A stretch of 64,000 bases of DNA, from contig NZ_JAHXDI010000002.1 of assembly GCF_023091865.1 (NCBI RefSeq), positions 310,001 through 374,000 of the forward strand, given 5' to 3'. The notes under the pieces are model-generated. The model did no database searches, had not been told where the DNA came from, and was given only the letters and a program-made list of their open reading frames with translations. Both the position numbers and the translations under genes were made by a program. Source of the DNA: Chromohalobacter moromii. GTDB lineage: Bacteria; Pseudomonadota; Gammaproteobacteria; Pseudomonadales; Halomonadaceae. This document shows, piece after piece, positions 33,974 to 43,033 of this stretch. How positions within the stretch are numbered: the stretch's first letter is position 1; every line of letters begins with the position of its first letter.

Positions 33974-36285
33974 CCTGCGTCTCCTCGTGGACCGGGCCTG
34001 AGCAAGTAGACCAACCCCCATACCGCGGCTAGGCCGATCAGGCACGTCAGGCCGAGATAGTGCAGCGCCGGGGTGGCACTGAAAGCAAGTAGCCCAAAGG
34101 CCAGCAGACTGGTCAGTGTGGACAGGCTAATGGCCAACCAGGCGGCGGCCTGGCGGGGATGCTCGGCATTGAAGATACCCGCGTCGAGGCCGATGCCCAA
34201 GACCAGTAACAGCCCCAATTGGCTGAAGACGTTGAGCGGGATGCCGGCCACCGCGAAGCTCGTCAATACGATCAGCGTAGCGCCCAGCGGGGGCAATAGC
34301 ACTCGCCAGGTACGGCGACGATAGCGCAGGGTTAGCCCCATGCCCAGTAAGATCAACCCCAATGCTAGCCATTCGGCGATATGCGTGCGTAGTTCGCCGA
34401 GCAGGCCCGACAGACGCTCGATGCGATCGACATAGGTCACACCGGGCGTATCGGCGGCGAGTTGCCGCAAGGGGGCCTCGCCGTCACCGTCCGCGACACC
34501 CTGCAGCGCCACGCTGGCGGCGACGCCGCCGTCGTCGGTCTTGCCCAGCCACAAGCGTTGCTGGGATTCGCCCAACGGCGTATCGAGCCAGGTAGTGACA
34601 TCCAGCAACGGGCTCTCGTCGAGGCGAGCACGTGCGCGTTCGGCCAGTGTGTCCGGCAGGTTCGCGCGCTCAAACAGGTGGCTAAGCGGGGCCTGATAAA
34701 GCCGCTCGACACGGGCCAGGTTGGCGTTTTGCCGCTCGGGTGGCGGCACGCTGTCGGCAAGATCGACGTGTCCGCTGATCACGCCTTGGCGTTGCAGTGT
34801 GTCCAGCGGCGTATGCAGGGCGCTCAGTCGTTCGAGCAGCGTGGCTTCGTCGTCGCCGTGCACCAGCAGGTAATGCGTGCCGGTATCGTTGCCTAAATGC
34901 TGTTGCACGATGCGCTCTTGCTCGAGCAAGGCATCGGGCGATGAACTGAGCAGCCGTAGGCTGTCGTCGCTGTGCAGGCGCCAGACGCAGATGGCGAGCA
35001 GCATCACCGCCACCACGCTCACCACGCCGGGCTTGAGACGCCACGGCGAGCGGGTGAGGCGTTCCCAGCGTGTCGCCAGGCGCGCGGTGGCCGGCGAGAT
35101 GGGCAGGCGCAGGCGGGGCAGCCATAGCACCACCGAGAGCCAGGCACCCAACAGCCCCAGCGCGGCGAAGACCGCCATCTGGCGCAGGCCCGGCAGCGGT
35201 GTGAGGGTCTGGGCGAGATACGCGACCAGGCTCGATGCCAGGCCCAGCGTGAGTCCGGGCAGCAGGGCGCGAAGACGAAAGTCACGCCCGGCGATGGCGC
35301 GATGGCTCTGCAGATGCAGGGCGTAATCGATGGCGATGCCGATCAAGCTGGCGCCGAAGGCTAGCGTCAGCAAGTGCAGACTGCCGAACAACGCCAATGT
35401 CAGGGTTAGCGCCATCAGTAGGCCGCTGCCTAGCGGTAGCAACAGTGCGAGCAGGACGCGCGGCGAGCGAAAGACGATCAGCAGTACCGCGATCAGGCCG
35501 AGCAACGCGCCCAGGCCGATGGTCGAGATCTCGTGCTTGGCCTGCTCGGCGCCGGCCGCGGCATGAAAAATCAGCCCCGAGCGCAGTAGTGTCGCCTCGG
35601 GATGCGCGATCTGAAAGTCCTCCAATGTCCTGGTCAGGCGCTGCTGGGCGTCCGGTGCATAGGGGGACGTGGCGAGCTTGCCGATCAGCAGGTTAAAACG
35701 CTGGCCATCGATATCGATGCTCAAACGGCCGTCGTGCGGAGTGATGCGACTCGTGGTGCGCTCTTCGAGCCAGGCATCGAGCAACCCGAACGGGTCGCGT
35801 CGCGGATCTGGGCGTGCGGCGGGCGAGAACAGCGTCTTCAGTGCGGGCGCGACCAACGATTCACCGCCGTTGGCATCGATGGACTGGCGTATCTCGGGGG
35901 TCAGCAGGCGATAGCGATAGGCGTCGAGTGCTGTCTTGGGATCGTCGTCGAGGAGGTCGGTATCGCGCCAGGTCAGGGTGTCGATCACCGACGCAGCGCC
36001 GTCGTCCCCGGTGAGCGCCTCGGCTAGCGCGGGCATGGTACTCGACAGGTCGTCGGCGTGTACCAGCAGCACGAAACGATCCTCGAAGCTCGTGCCCAGT
36101 TTGGCACTGGCTTGCTCCACCAGCGGGGCCTGACGGTCCTCCGGCAGCATGGCGGTGAGCCGGGTGTCTGCAGGGAGGCCGTCGCGAAGCAGCCAGCCGA
36201 GTGCCACCAGACACAGCAGATGGGCGACTAGCCAGGCCCAGGCGAGGTAACGGGGTGCGCGCGTGGCGGTGGGCAAAGGCGACAT
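33970..36285 (-). CDS. MMPL/RND-family exporter (ApeM-type)
   Basis: A 771-residue inner-membrane transporter with twelve predicted helices in two blocks (about 245-400 and 625-765) plus two periplasmic loops. Asp/Gly-rich segments such as SLIGIAIDYALHL and GIGLDAGIF mark proton-relay helices typical of MMPL lipid exporters. In aryl polyene clusters this protein is thought to move the polyene lipid toward the outer membrane with the LolA-like and lipoprotein partners. Its operon neighbours fit that. Confidence 0.86.
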   Translation of the reverse strand: MSPLPTATRAPRYLAWAWLVAHLLCLVALGWLLRDGLPADTRLTAMLPEDRQAPLVEQASAKLGTSFEDRFVLLVHADDLSSTMPALAEALTGDDGAASVIDTLTWRDTDLLDDDPKTALDAYRYRLLTPEIRQSIDANGGESLVAPALKTLFSPAARPDPRRDPFGLLDAWLEERTTSRITPHDGRLSIDIDGQRFNLLIGKLATSPYAPDAQQRLTRTLEDFQIAHPEATLLRSGLIFHAAAGAEQAKHEISTIGLGALLGLIAVLLIVFRSPRVLLALLLPLGSGLLMALTLTLALFGSLHLLTLAFGASLIGIAIDYALHLQSHRAIAGRDFRLRALLPGLTLGLASSLVAYLAQTLTPLPGLRQMAVFAALGLLGAWLSVVLWLPRLRLPISPATARLATRWERLTRSPWRLKPGVVSVVAVMLLAICVWRLHSDDSLRLLSSSPDALLEQERIVQQHLGNDTGTHYLLVHGDDEATLLERLSALHTPLDTLQRQGVISGHVDLADSVPPPERQNANLARVERLYQAPLSHLFERANLPDTLAERARARLDESPLLDVTTWLDTPLGESQQRLWLGKTDDGGVAASVALQGVADGDGEAPLRQLAADTPGVTYVDRIERLSGLLGELRTHIAEWLALGLILLGMGLTLRYRRRTWRVLLPPLGATLIVLTSFAVAGIPLNVFSQLGLLLVLGIGLDAGIFNAEHPRQAAAWLAISLSTLTSLLAFGLLAFSATPALHYLGLTCLIGLAAVWGLVYLLRPGPRGDAG

Positions 36286-36305
36286 GGGCAGTCCTGGCGA
36301 TCCGG

Positions 36306-36902
36306 TCAGCGGGTATCGGCGTCGGGGAGGGCGGCGATCGCCTCGGGCGTCAGCGGCGCCTGATCGCTGAAGTCGACGCTCAAGCGGTCGCCCTCGGCGG
36401 TGTGCATCTCCAGATGCTCGACGTAGCGGCCACCGGCCAGACGAATCTCGCCGATGCGCTCGGCGAGAGCCGCGTCGCGTGGGCTGAGCGTGACGCGCCA
36501 GTCGTCGGCGTGGCCCTCGAGCGTCTGGGTGAAGCGTGAATCCAGTGCCGACCAGTCGCCGCCGAGCAGACGCAACAATAGCGCGGCGATCTGCTCGCGA
36601 CCGGCTTGGCGAGCACTTTCCGATTGCGTGGCGTCATCCGCATCGGCCGGCGTGAGCACCAGGAGATCCTCCACGGGCGTTTCCAACTGCCAGACGACCT
36701 TCTCGTCACGCACATAGGCGAAGCGCCCCTGGCTTTCGAGCTCGGTGTCGACATCGGCGAGCCAGCGGATCTGCGTGAAGTGGCCTGCCAGCGCCGGAGT
36801 CTGCTCGAGACGCGCCTGGAGCGCCTGGCGGTCGAAGGCGTGTGCGGCGAGCGGCAGTCCGACGAGCCCCAGGCAGGCGTAGGCGATCAAGCGGCGCATC
36901 AT
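36306..36902 (-). CDS. LolA-like outer-membrane lipoprotein carrier (ApeL-type)
   Basis: A 198-residue periplasmic protein with a signal peptide ending AHA near residue 22. The fold features are LolA-like: the opening LEQTPALAGHFTQIRWLADV, then GRFAYVRDEKVVWQLETP. It probably carries the hydrophobic polyene lipid across the periplasm between the MMPL exporter and the outer-membrane lipoprotein encoded downstream. It differs from housekeeping LolA and sits only in this cluster context. Confidence 0.82.
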   Translation of the reverse strand: MMRRLIAYACLGLVGLPLAAHAFDRQALQARLEQTPALAGHFTQIRWLADVDTELESQGRFAYVRDEKVVWQLETPVEDLLVLTPADADDATQSESARQAGREQIAALLLRLLGGDWSALDSRFTQTLEGHADDWRVTLSPRDAALAERIGEIRLAGGRYVEHLEMHTAEGDRLSVDFSDQAPLTPEAIAALPDADTR

Positions 36903-36941
36903 GTGCTTTCTCCCGTGTCGAGATGACAGCGACGATGAAAC

Positions 36942-37913
36942 TCAGTCGTCGTTGCGTGTGTGCGTTGTCGAAGAAGCCCAGAAGGGGAAGAAGTTGAACC
37001 ATTGCAGGGGCTGGCGCTGGCATTGATCGGTCAGCCATTGTACGTAACGGCGCATGGCTTGGTCGCGCCAGGCATCGCGCTCGACGCGTTTAACGTGGGT
37101 GGTATCGTCGAAGTCATTGAACTCCACCCGATAGCCTTCGGCGTCACGCAGGCAGGCCACCGTGTAGAGCGGACAGCGCAACAGGGTGGCTAGATGGAAC
37201 GGACCTTCGGGAAAGGCGGCGGGGGCGCCCAGGAAGTCGAGTGTCTGGGTGCGCCCGCCGTCGTGAATCGGCACGCGGTCGGCGGCGATCATCACGAAGC
37301 GCCCCTGTTGAATGCGCTCGGCGAGCAGCATGGCGGTGGCCGGGGTGATCTCGCTGACCTCGATGATCTCCGGCGCGCGGCGCAGGTTGCTGCGAGCCAG
37401 CAGCTCGTTGAACTTGCTGGCGTTGCGGGTATGCATGATCTGCACGACGTGAAAGTCGTCGCGACGTTCCTGCATGGCGCTGCAAACTTCCAGGTTGCCG
37501 ACGTGCGAGACCAGCACCAGACCACCGCGCCCGCTGCGGATGGCGGCGTCGAGACGGTCACGGTCCTCGCCGTCTACCCGAGCCTCCAGGGTACGCCCAC
37601 TCCAGGCATCGATCTTGTCCATCAGCATGCCGCCGAATACCAAGAAATGACGCAGGCTCAGCCAGTGCAAGCAGCGCGGCGCCCGCCCGGCATGCAGGGG
37701 CCAGATGCGCTTGAGATAATCCTGCGATGCCCGGCGGGGAATGTGGCGTATCGCATAGTAGTAAAGAATGACCGGTACCAGCATGAGCCGAAACGGCCAG
37801 CGTCCCAGGTGGCGGCGAATCCAGATCATCAGACGCATGCCGGCCAACGTGCCGGACTCCTGAACGCGCGACCAGTGCCGTGCATCGCGTTGCGTATCGT
37901 CGCTGGAGGTCAT
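36942..37913 (-). CDS. LpxL/HtrB-family acyltransferase
   Basis: A 323-residue membrane-associated lipid acyltransferase. A hydrophobic N-terminal helix (about 35-52) precedes the catalytic HX4E motif in LVSHVGNLEV near residue 136. In other aryl polyene clusters this domain is fused behind a GT2 domain (ApeJ); here it is a separate gene overlapping the GT2 gene by 4 bases. It probably transfers an acyl chain onto the lipid carrier of the polyene. Confidence 0.82.
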   Translation of the reverse strand: MTSSDDTQRDARHWSRVQESGTLAGMRLMIWIRRHLGRWPFRLMLVPVILYYYAIRHIPRRASQDYLKRIWPLHAGRAPRCLHWLSLRHFLVFGGMLMDKIDAWSGRTLEARVDGEDRDRLDAAIRSGRGGLVLVSHVGNLEVCSAMQERRDDFHVVQIMHTRNASKFNELLARSNLRRAPEIIEVSEITPATAMLLAERIQQGRFVMIAADRVPIHDGGRTQTLDFLGAPAAFPEGPFHLATLLRCPLYTVACLRDAEGYRVEFNDFDDTTHVKRVERDAWRDQAMRRYVQWLTDQCQRQPLQWFNFFPFWASSTTHTRNDD

Positions 37914-38668
37914 CCGGTACTCCTCGTCATTCGTGCATGGCGGCCTAGCAGAAGTGGCAGCCGACGCAGCATACCGGCGAGCAAGCGTAAATGCATCGCG
38001 GTGAGTTGGCGATTATCGCGCCACATGGCGAAATGCGAGACGCCATCGAGGGGATAGCTCACCCGCACGGGCAGGTTTTCGACCGGACGTGCATCCCATA
38101 TCCAGCGCACGGGTAACTCAGTGTCGAACTGCATGCGGTCCCCGCAGGGATGCTGCGCGACCAGTTGGTTGGTTGCCGCTACCGGATACAGCTTGACGCC
38201 GCACATGGTATCGCGCAGCGCGAAGGACAGTGTGCTCAACCACACCAGCGAATGGGTGAGATAACGGGCGTAGAAGCGGTGACGCGGCACGCTGGCATCG
38301 AAACGTGGATAGCCGATGCGCAGCGTCGTGTCATCGGCACTGAGGCCAGCGAGAAACGGCGGCAGGTCGCTGGCGTCGTGCTGGCCGTCGGCATCGACCT
38401 GCAGGGCGTGCGTGAACCCCAGCCGCTGCGCCTCGCGTAAGCCAGCCTTGACTGCCGCGCCCTTGCCTTGGTTGTGCGGCAGCTTGAGGAGATGGGTACG
38501 GGGCGCGTCGGCGAGCCGCTCAAGAACGGCGGCACAGGCGAGCTCGCAGCCGTCGTCGATCAATAACAGAGGGACCTCCAGACGGCGTAGCGCTTGGCAG
38601 GTGCGTCCCACTGCGTCGGCGTGATTATAGACTGGAATGATGACACAGGCGCGGGCGTCGTCACGCAT
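37910..38668 (-). CDS. GT2-family glycosyltransferase
   Basis: A 252-residue GT-A fold transferase starting CVIIPVYNHADAVGRT, with the metal/nucleotide motif DADGQHDASDL and a dolichyl-phosphate-mannose-synthase-like layout. It would add a sugar to the lipid or polyene intermediate. It overlaps the ligase gene upstream (8 bases) and the acyltransferase gene downstream (4 bases). Together the last two equal the fused ApeJ. Confidence 0.85.
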   Translation of the reverse strand: MRDDARACVIIPVYNHADAVGRTCQALRRLEVPLLLIDDGCELACAAVLERLADAPRTHLLKLPHNQGKGAAVKAGLREAQRLGFTHALQVDADGQHDASDLPPFLAGLSADDTTLRIGYPRFDASVPRHRFYARYLTHSLVWLSTLSFALRDTMCGVKLYPVAATNQLVAQHPCGDRMQFDTELPVRWIWDARPVENLPVRVSYPLDGVSHFAMWRDNRQLTAMHLRLLAGMLRRLPLLLGRHARMTRSTG

Positions 38669-40505
38669 GATGGGCGCCCTCCTGTGGCGTCAGCGTCAGC
38701 GTGCCGGTCCCGTGAGTGCCGCGCTGGCTGGTAAACGTGAAGCGTAGTCGGGTCGTCATATCGTTCTTGTGAGCGTCGTTATGGGCGTTGTCGTGGGCAT
38801 TGTTATGAGCGCGATGATGAACCTTGTCGTGAGTCGCTTCACGCGGGCTGTCATGCGTGACGTCGAGCGTCAGGGTGACGCGTTCCCCCGGAAGCAACAG
38901 CAGGGGAAATTTGATGCGAGTCATGTCGCGGCACACGCCATGCAGGCCGAGGCTTTCGCGCGCGGCGTGAAGCGCCCAGCGCACCATCACCACGCCGGGC
39001 ACCACCGGCTGCGTCGCGAAATGCCCCTCGGCATAGGCGAGACGCTCGGGCACTTCCAGGATCAAGCGCGCGCTTTGCGGGCCGTCCAGTGTTTCGCCCA
39101 GCCAGCGAGGCGCTCGGGGGTCGTCGAGATCCGCAAACAGGCGTGACAGGCACGTCGCGCCAAGCTTGCCCTGGGCATCGCGGGGCCAGGCCTCGACGAA
39201 TCGCCAGTAGCGTGGCAGTACGGCGTTTTCGAAGCGTGGCGTCAGGGCGGCGCGTAGCGCTTGGATCAGTTGGCGTCGTGCGTCATGGTCGTGCGGCACG
39301 GCCTCGGGGATGAGTTCGACGATGGCACCCAAACGGCCATCGCGCCTCGGCAGAGGAGTGCAGTGGGCGCGCCGTACGTCTGGCAATTCACCCAGGGCGC
39401 GGTCGAAGGCGGTAAGCGAGACACGCTTGCCGCCGACCTTAGCGATACGGTCGCTACGGCCGAGTAGCTGAAAGCGGGTGCCTTCGACGACCACGCGGTC
39501 GGCTTGTGGCGTCCAGGTAGCGGGTGTGCTCAACCAAGGGGCGCGCAGCCATAGTTGATGCTCGGCATCGTCGCGTATCTCGACGCCGGGGAAGGCGGTC
39601 CAGCCGGTATTTTGGGATTGAATGCGCCAAGCGATGCCGCCGGTTTCTGAGCTGCCATAGACTTCGTGTACCTCGGTACCGAGCAGACGTTGGGCATGCT
39701 CGGCGGCGTTGCGTGGCAGAGGGGCACCGGAGGAATGAATGCGTGCCAGGATGCCATCGACTGCCGGCCAGTCGAGTGTCTCCGGGAGCCGCTCGAGGGT
39801 TGGCGGGGCGCTGATCAGCACCGCCTCGCGCTGGGTTTGCGCATACCAGCGCGCCAGCCACAGATGCAAAGTTTCCGGGTAGCGGCACATCTCGGCGGCG
39901 AACGGTGCACGCTCGCACAGCGGGCGCAGCACGCTGAACAGTAGGCCGTAGATATGTTGGTGGCTCACCTGACTCAAGGTCAGGCGTGCCTCGAGCGGCC
40001 ATAGCGCGGCATGCATGGCCAATTCGGCGTCGAGCTGGGCGAAGCTCTTGTCGAGGCGTTGCGGTTCGCCGGTGGAGCCGGAGGTATAAAGCGTCACGGC
40101 GATGCGTGCCGCCTCGAGTGTGCCCCAACGTGGTGCGTGAGGGGTGTCGCTCGCCGTCAGGCCGCCAGGAATATCTCCCAGACGTGCGGCATCCAGGGCA
40201 TCGAGGGCCTCGAGTGTCGTGGGGCGCGTGTCGGCCGGCAGGATGACATGGTCGCCGCGTTCCCAGGCGGCGATCAATGCACAGCCGAAGCGGTACGGAT
40301 CGTGTGTGCTCAGCATCCAGCTGCAGGGGGATTTGGCATGCGCGTCCAGCGTCGCCTGCCAGGCGCCGACGTCGGACTGGAACGTTTCCAGCGTTCGCCA
40401 GGGCGTCTCGGCGTGAGCGTCGGTTTGCCAGGCCACGGTGCGTGCAGGGTCGCATTCGCGCCATGGGGCGGCCAGCAGCGGACCGTGCGCCGCGTCATTC
40501 GTCAT
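38661..40505 (-). CDS. AMP-dependent acyl ligase fused to a hotdog dehydratase domain
   Basis: A 614-residue fusion. Residues 1-460 are an acyl-adenylating ligase: the phosphate motif TLYTSGSTGEPQRLDKS and VYGSSETGGIAW are clear, and the C-terminal lid Lys lies near DAQGKLG. Residues 480-614 form a hotdog domain (YAEGHFATQPVVPGVVMVRW). This unites the ApeH and ApeI functions: activating the aryl starter acid and dehydration. A His/Asn/Asp-rich stretch of about 25 residues (38762-38838) interrupts the hotdog domain. Overlaps both neighbours. Confidence 0.83.
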   Translation of the reverse strand: MTNDAAHGPLLAAPWRECDPARTVAWQTDAHAETPWRTLETFQSDVGAWQATLDAHAKSPCSWMLSTHDPYRFGCALIAAWERGDHVILPADTRPTTLEALDALDAARLGDIPGGLTASDTPHAPRWGTLEAARIAVTLYTSGSTGEPQRLDKSFAQLDAELAMHAALWPLEARLTLSQVSHQHIYGLLFSVLRPLCERAPFAAEMCRYPETLHLWLARWYAQTQREAVLISAPPTLERLPETLDWPAVDGILARIHSSGAPLPRNAAEHAQRLLGTEVHEVYGSSETGGIAWRIQSQNTGWTAFPGVEIRDDAEHQLWLRAPWLSTPATWTPQADRVVVEGTRFQLLGRSDRIAKVGGKRVSLTAFDRALGELPDVRRAHCTPLPRRDGRLGAIVELIPEAVPHDHDARRQLIQALRAALTPRFENAVLPRYWRFVEAWPRDAQGKLGATCLSRLFADLDDPRAPRWLGETLDGPQSARLILEVPERLAYAEGHFATQPVVPGVVMVRWALHAARESLGLHGVCRDMTRIKFPLLLLPGERVTLTLDVTHDSPREATHDKVHHRAHNNAHDNAHNDAHKNDMTTRLRFTFTSQRGTHGTGTLTLTPQEGAHHA

Positions 40506-41070
40506 CGGGCGTTTTCCTCACCTGCCGGCGGATCAACCATTCGCCGCCGAACATCGTTGCCAGTAGGGCATAGACGATCCCCCCGTTGTAGAGCGTCCAT
40601 GTGGCCAGGTCGGCGTAGAGTGCGGTCCAGAGCGCGATGCTGCCATTGATGGCGAAAAATACGCACCAGGCCTGCGTGACGCGACGCGTGTAGCGAACGC
40701 CGCGTGGCCCGAGGTTGGGTTCGCGGCGCCGCGCCAGGCGTTCTATCGCGCTGGGTGGGCGGGCCAGGCTGTATGCGAAGGCGGCCAACATGGCGGTATT
40801 GAGAAGCACTGGCCAGGCGCGCACGCCTAGCTCGGCGTGGCCGGCCACGAGTATGACCCCACCGACAATGAGCAATCCCCAGCCCCAGCCTCGGTGTGCG
40901 GCCGGTAGTCGCCACCAAGCCAATACGACGAGGGTGATCAGCAAGGGCCAGGCGCCTAGACGCGGCAGCAAGGCATGCACGGCCAGCGGCCATCCTAATG
41001 CCAGAATGCCGAGTAGTAGATTGAACAGGGCCGAGCGCGGTGCGGTCGACGACGGGATACGAGAACTCAT
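40495..41070 (-). CDS. COG4648-type inner-membrane protein (ApeG-like)
   Basis: A 191-residue protein with about five membrane helices and a central basic loop (ERLARRREPNLGPRGVRYTRR). The following helix holds TQAWCVFFAINGSIALWTAL, typical of the COG4648 proteins found in aryl polyene clusters. Its biochemical role is not established; it may anchor the assembly enzymes. It overlaps the ligase gene by 11 bases. Confidence 0.8.
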   Translation of the reverse strand: MSSRIPSSTAPRSALFNLLLGILALGWPLAVHALLPRLGAWPLLITLVVLAWWRLPAAHRGWGWGLLIVGGVILVAGHAELGVRAWPVLLNTAMLAAFAYSLARPPSAIERLARRREPNLGPRGVRYTRRVTQAWCVFFAINGSIALWTALYADLATWTLYNGGIVYALLATMFGGEWLIRRQVRKTPDDE

Positions 41071-41078
41071 GCTGGGCT

Positions 41079-41342
41079 CTACGCGGTGCGGCGCTCCTCG
41101 ACCAGTGCGGCGAGCGTGCGCAGGTTGCGAAAGTGGTGGCGTGTTTCGTCACTATCGGATTCCAGCTTGATACCGTAGCGCTTCTGCAGGGCGAGCCCCA
41201 ATTCCAGGGCGTCGATGGAGTCCAGGCCGAGGCCTTCGACGAACAGCGGCTCGTCGGGATCGATATCTTCCGGCGTGACGTCCTCGAGCTCGAGGGTATC
41301 GATGATGAGGTGCTTGAGCTCTTGTTCCAATTCGCTCGTCAT
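41079..41342 (-). CDS. Acyl carrier protein of the polyene cluster
   Basis: An 87-residue acidic ACP. The phosphopantetheine Ser is in LGLDSIDALEL near residue 41. The start at 41342 has GGAG 6 bases upstream; an ATG at 41354 lies inside the same ribosome site. It carries the growing polyene chain. Aryl polyene clusters generally encode two ACPs, and only this one is present here. Confidence 0.87.
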   Translation of the reverse strand: MTSELEQELKHLIIDTLELEDVTPEDIDPDEPLFVEGLGLDSIDALELGLALQKRYGIKLESDSDETRHHFRNLRTLAALVEERRTA

Positions 41343-41497
41343 GGGCGACTCCATTCTTGTCGATGCAGCATAAGGCGTATGTCGTGTGCGTAAACGTTGC
41401 CGGCGGCGGGGCGCACTATATCGGCTAGCCTATGATACAGGGAGTAAGCGGGTATGGGGCAGGGCGTCGATGGGCATGAGGCGATCTCGTCCATGCA

Positions 41498-42205
41498 TCA
41501 TTCGGCGCGTACCAGCGACCATGCCTGGCGTGGCCGGTGGCAATGGAGTTCGTCGCGTGCGCCGCATAGCCAGTCGATGAGATCGCTGGGCTGTGGGCTG
41601 TCCTCGGCGGTATCGTCGCTCGTCAGAGGGCGTGGAGTGAGCGCCCAGGCGTCATGCGCGGGCGTCGACGACACGCGTAGTGCCACGGCGGCAGTTTCGA
41701 CCGGGGGCGTGAAGTGTGCGGCGAAGCGCGCGGGGATCGCCTGATCGGCGAAGGCGAGGATCACTGTCGGCTCGCCCTGGGCCAGATACCCCTGGGCTTC
41801 GACGAGCAGTGCGGCGAACTCATCGCCAGAGGCGGCGATTGCCTGCTGGGTGCGGCGGTTACCACGTCCGATCGAGTATACGCCGGGAATGGCATTATGC
41901 ACCGAGAGACCGAAGCGTGCCGGTGACAATGGCGCTTCCTCGGCCAGGGTATTGAGCATTTCCAGGGTGCGTTCACCATCGCCGTGGCGGGAGGCATACA
42001 GCAAAGGGCAGTCTGCATCGGCATCGAGCTCGGCCAGCATGTCGCATAGTGCGCGACCGATGCCGGTCAAGCGGCGTCGCAACATGGCGGGCACATGGCC
42101 GCCGGCAGGTTTTTCCGCGACGCTGAGGCGGGGCTGCGACGTATCGCGGCGGCCGGGCTGCCAGGCGCGCCAGTCATGCACATACATCATGGCCGGTGTC
42201 GTCAT
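41498..42205 (-). CDS. Ketosynthase-like chain-length-factor protein (ApeC-type)
   Basis: A protein of about 235 residues related to the N-terminal part of beta-ketoacyl synthases but without the active Cys and second-half histidines. The stretch YASRHGDGERTLEMLNTLAE followed by SPARFGLSVHNAIPGVYSIG is the family hallmark. In polyene synthesis such proteins pair with a real ketosynthase and shape chain length. The start at 42205 (MTTPAMMY) follows GGGAAGA; a GTG at 42265 would give 255 residues. It is probably the first gene of the cluster. Confidence 0.78.
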   Translation of the reverse strand: MTTPAMMYVHDWRAWQPGRRDTSQPRLSVAEKPAGGHVPAMLRRRLTGIGRALCDMLAELDADADCPLLYASRHGDGERTLEMLNTLAEEAPLSPARFGLSVHNAIPGVYSIGRGNRRTQQAIAASGDEFAALLVEAQGYLAQGEPTVILAFADQAIPARFAAHFTPPVETAAVALRVSSTPAHDAWALTPRPLTSDDTAEDSPQPSDLIDWLCGARDELHCHRPRQAWSLVRAE

Positions 42206-42577
42206 GCAGACGTCTTCCCTTTCGTCGGCGAATGCCGCTGGCTCGACGCGTGGTGTGAGTGACAACGTATACGGATGTTTACCCTACCCGAGTCGCGGCA
42301 TGATGGCTACTGTCTTGGGGCGCCGACATGAGGGTTGCGGGGCGATGATGAGGTGCAAAAAAAGACCGCCCTGGCGGGCGGTCTGGCCTGGGGCCAAACC
42401 CGCGTGTGCGGGCGCAGGGAAACGGCGCTTGGCGCTGATATGCAACGCGCGTGAACGTAAATTCTGTAGGTGTCATCCTATGTCAATGCCGTGTGGCTGG
42501 CTGTCAGTCATAGCAGCGAAAGGCGTAGGCAAAGCTTGCGGGGAGGCGCAAGTGACTGGCTATGAACGGGGTGATCG
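42206..42577. other. Intergenic region upstream of the polyene cluster
   Basis: Holds the terminator of the KGG gene (42357-42384) and presumably the polyene-cluster promoter in 42206-42356. No gene is supported. I could not assign promoter boxes with confidence. Confidence 0.45.
42357..42384 (-). terminator. Rho-independent terminator
   Basis: On the minus strand, AGACCGCCC-N4-GGGCGGTCT is followed by seven T residues. It ends transcription coming from the KGG-repeat gene at 42578 and insulates the polyene cluster downstream. Confidence 0.85.
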
Positions 42578-42874
42578 TTACGAGGCATGAGTGGCGCGTT
42601 GGCGCCCACCTTTGCGGCCCGCCTCGCGAGCACGATTGGTGTCTTGCTTGAAGTTGCCGGGGCTTTGACGGCCCCCCTTACGTCCCGCTTCGGCGGCGCG
42701 CCCAGGGTCGTTCTTGAAGTTGGTGGGGCTGGCCTGGCCGCCCTTGCGCCCAGCCTCGGCGGCGCGTCCGGGGTCATTGGCAAAATTGCCGGTGCTGCGT
42801 TTTGGCGTTGAAGAAGGCGATGTGGGGGGCGGTGTCTCTTCGTCCTTGATCAGCGGGCGTGGCGGTGTGGTCAT
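42578..42874 (-). CDS. KGG-repeat (Con-10/GsiB-like) stress protein
   Basis: A 98-residue, very hydrophilic protein with three tandem repeats of about 21 residues, each ending AEAGRKGG or AREAGRKGG and containing NF(A/K)NDPGRA. This is the KGG motif of Con-10/GsiB-type general stress proteins, linked to desiccation and osmotic stress, fitting a halophile. The start at 42874 has GAGG 6 bases upstream. It is probably intrinsically disordered; its mechanism is unknown. Confidence 0.85.
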   Translation of the reverse strand: MTTPPRPLIKDEETPPPTSPSSTPKRSTGNFANDPGRAAEAGRKGGQASPTNFKNDPGRAAEAGRKGGRQSPGNFKQDTNRAREAGRKGGRQRATHAS

Positions 42875-43033
42875 GTGAACCTCGTCGATGGAACACGTTA
42901 GCGACACGAGACCAGGCAGTCAGCCTGTCACTGGTGATGCTTCCCCCCTCCATGGGGCGGTGCATCGTTTCCAGACACTAGCAGGTTGACGCGCAACACA
43001 GCGCAGCAAAACGTAATCTTCTATGGTGTTTTC

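Noticed and set aside
29713-42205. Fatty-acid or polyunsaturated fatty-acid synthesis instead of polyene pigment
   Set aside because: The MMPL exporter, LolA-like, DUF3261 lipoprotein and COG4648 genes together are characteristic of aryl polyene clusters.
42279-42476. A 65-codon frame upstream of the polyene cluster
   Set aside because: It spans the strong terminator at 42357-42384 and lacks start signals.
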